From assembly GCF_014696315.1 (NCBI RefSeq), contig NZ_JACJPX010000001.1, forward strand, positions 124,001 through 188,000: DNA of 64,000 nt, in the 5' to 3' direction. The notes under the pieces are model-generated. The model worked only from the letters and a program-made list of their open reading frames with translations. It did no database searches and was not told the DNA's origin. Positions 63,813-64,000 of this stretch are shown here, piece by piece. How positions within the stretch are numbered: the first letter of the stretch is position 1; each line of letters begins with the position of its first letter. Made by a program: the position numbers and the translations under genes. Source of the DNA: Calothrix membranacea FACHB-236 (GTDB taxonomy: Bacteria > Cyanobacteriota > Cyanobacteriia > Cyanobacteriales > Nostocaceae).

Positions 63813-64000
63813 AAGATAGGTAGAAATGAGGGTATTTGACTAACAAATGCAAAAATCCTCAATGTTCACTGTTGACTGATTGTTGATAATTTTGCCTAGT
63901 TTTTGCCTAGACAAAATAAGAGTAAGTTTTTAGCTTTAAGCCTTATCTTCTAAGGGGAAAAACTCTTTGGTTTTTCGAGAAAATGACCAAGCAATACCAT

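Overview
The window is a chromosomal segment of a filamentous, probably heterocyst-forming cyanobacterium (order Nostocales). The evidence is the very frequent HIP1 octamer GCGATCGC, the 7-base tandem repeats between genes that are typical of Nostoc-like genomes, a stand-alone Mo-dependent nitrogenase C-terminal-domain protein, squalene-hopene cyclase, a cyanobacterial DUF3285 gene and a cyanobacterial gas-vesicle cluster. Genus and species cannot be fixed from the sequence alone.

Layout. 1-8.5 kb: the start of an arsenite methyltransferase gene (cut by the window edge), a response regulator, the Mo-nitrogenase C-domain protein, a divergent hopanoid pair (HpnB-type glycosyltransferase and squalene-hopene cyclase), then a rightward housekeeping run (DUF3285, ybeY, diacylglycerol kinase, pabA/trpG, a degenerate metallo-beta-lactamase-fold protein). 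8.5-20 kb is more accessory: an FG-GAP repeat protein, pepP, two copies of a palindromic MITE-like element, a large NLR-like NB-ARC/TPR protein with 11 almost identical repeats, a HIP1-bearing 63-bp tandem repeat, a polysaccharide deacetylase, an HNH nuclease pseudogene and a ribbon-helix-helix protein. 20-30 kb: a histidine-kinase-like protein without its acceptor His, an SRPBCC protein, tRNA-Glu, a cation:proton antiporter, a divergent cytochrome b6-like protein, a lipase-like protein, a TonB-like protein and a cytochrome c6. 30.5-31.8 kb: three tandem copies of a probable small-RNA gene, a Fur-box-like site with a strong terminator, and remnants of two insertion sequences. 31.8-34.6 kb: an M48 protease and an SH3-domain protein.

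34.8-44.9 kb is the gas-vesicle locus. A leftward operon gvpA-gvpA-gvpC-gvpN-gvpJ-gvpK-gvpF-gvpG makes the shell, the outer stiffening protein and assembly factors. gvpV lies in the opposite direction. A second leftward unit follows: a GvpF/L-family gene (gvpW-like), a tandem-domain ArsA/Get3-type ATPase and a two-ring Cdc48-like AAA+ ATPase, with gaps of only about 35-50 bp. I read the last two as candidate chaperones for gas-vesicle proteins. This is inference from position.

45-64 kb is mostly housekeeping: proA, a YdcF-type protein, DUF4330, an M48 protease, a PPP-type phosphatase, a sulfurtransferase, an MnmC2-like methyltransferase, an HD-GYP response regulator, glmU, isoaspartyl peptidase, DUF2256, a RAYT transposase flanked by REP palindromes, a large GAF-domain kinase-like protein and pyrD. 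The best candidates for something new are the ArsA/AAA+ extension of the gas-vesicle locus, the tandem small-RNA array, the REP/RAYT unit and the hypervariable-repeat NLR-like protein.
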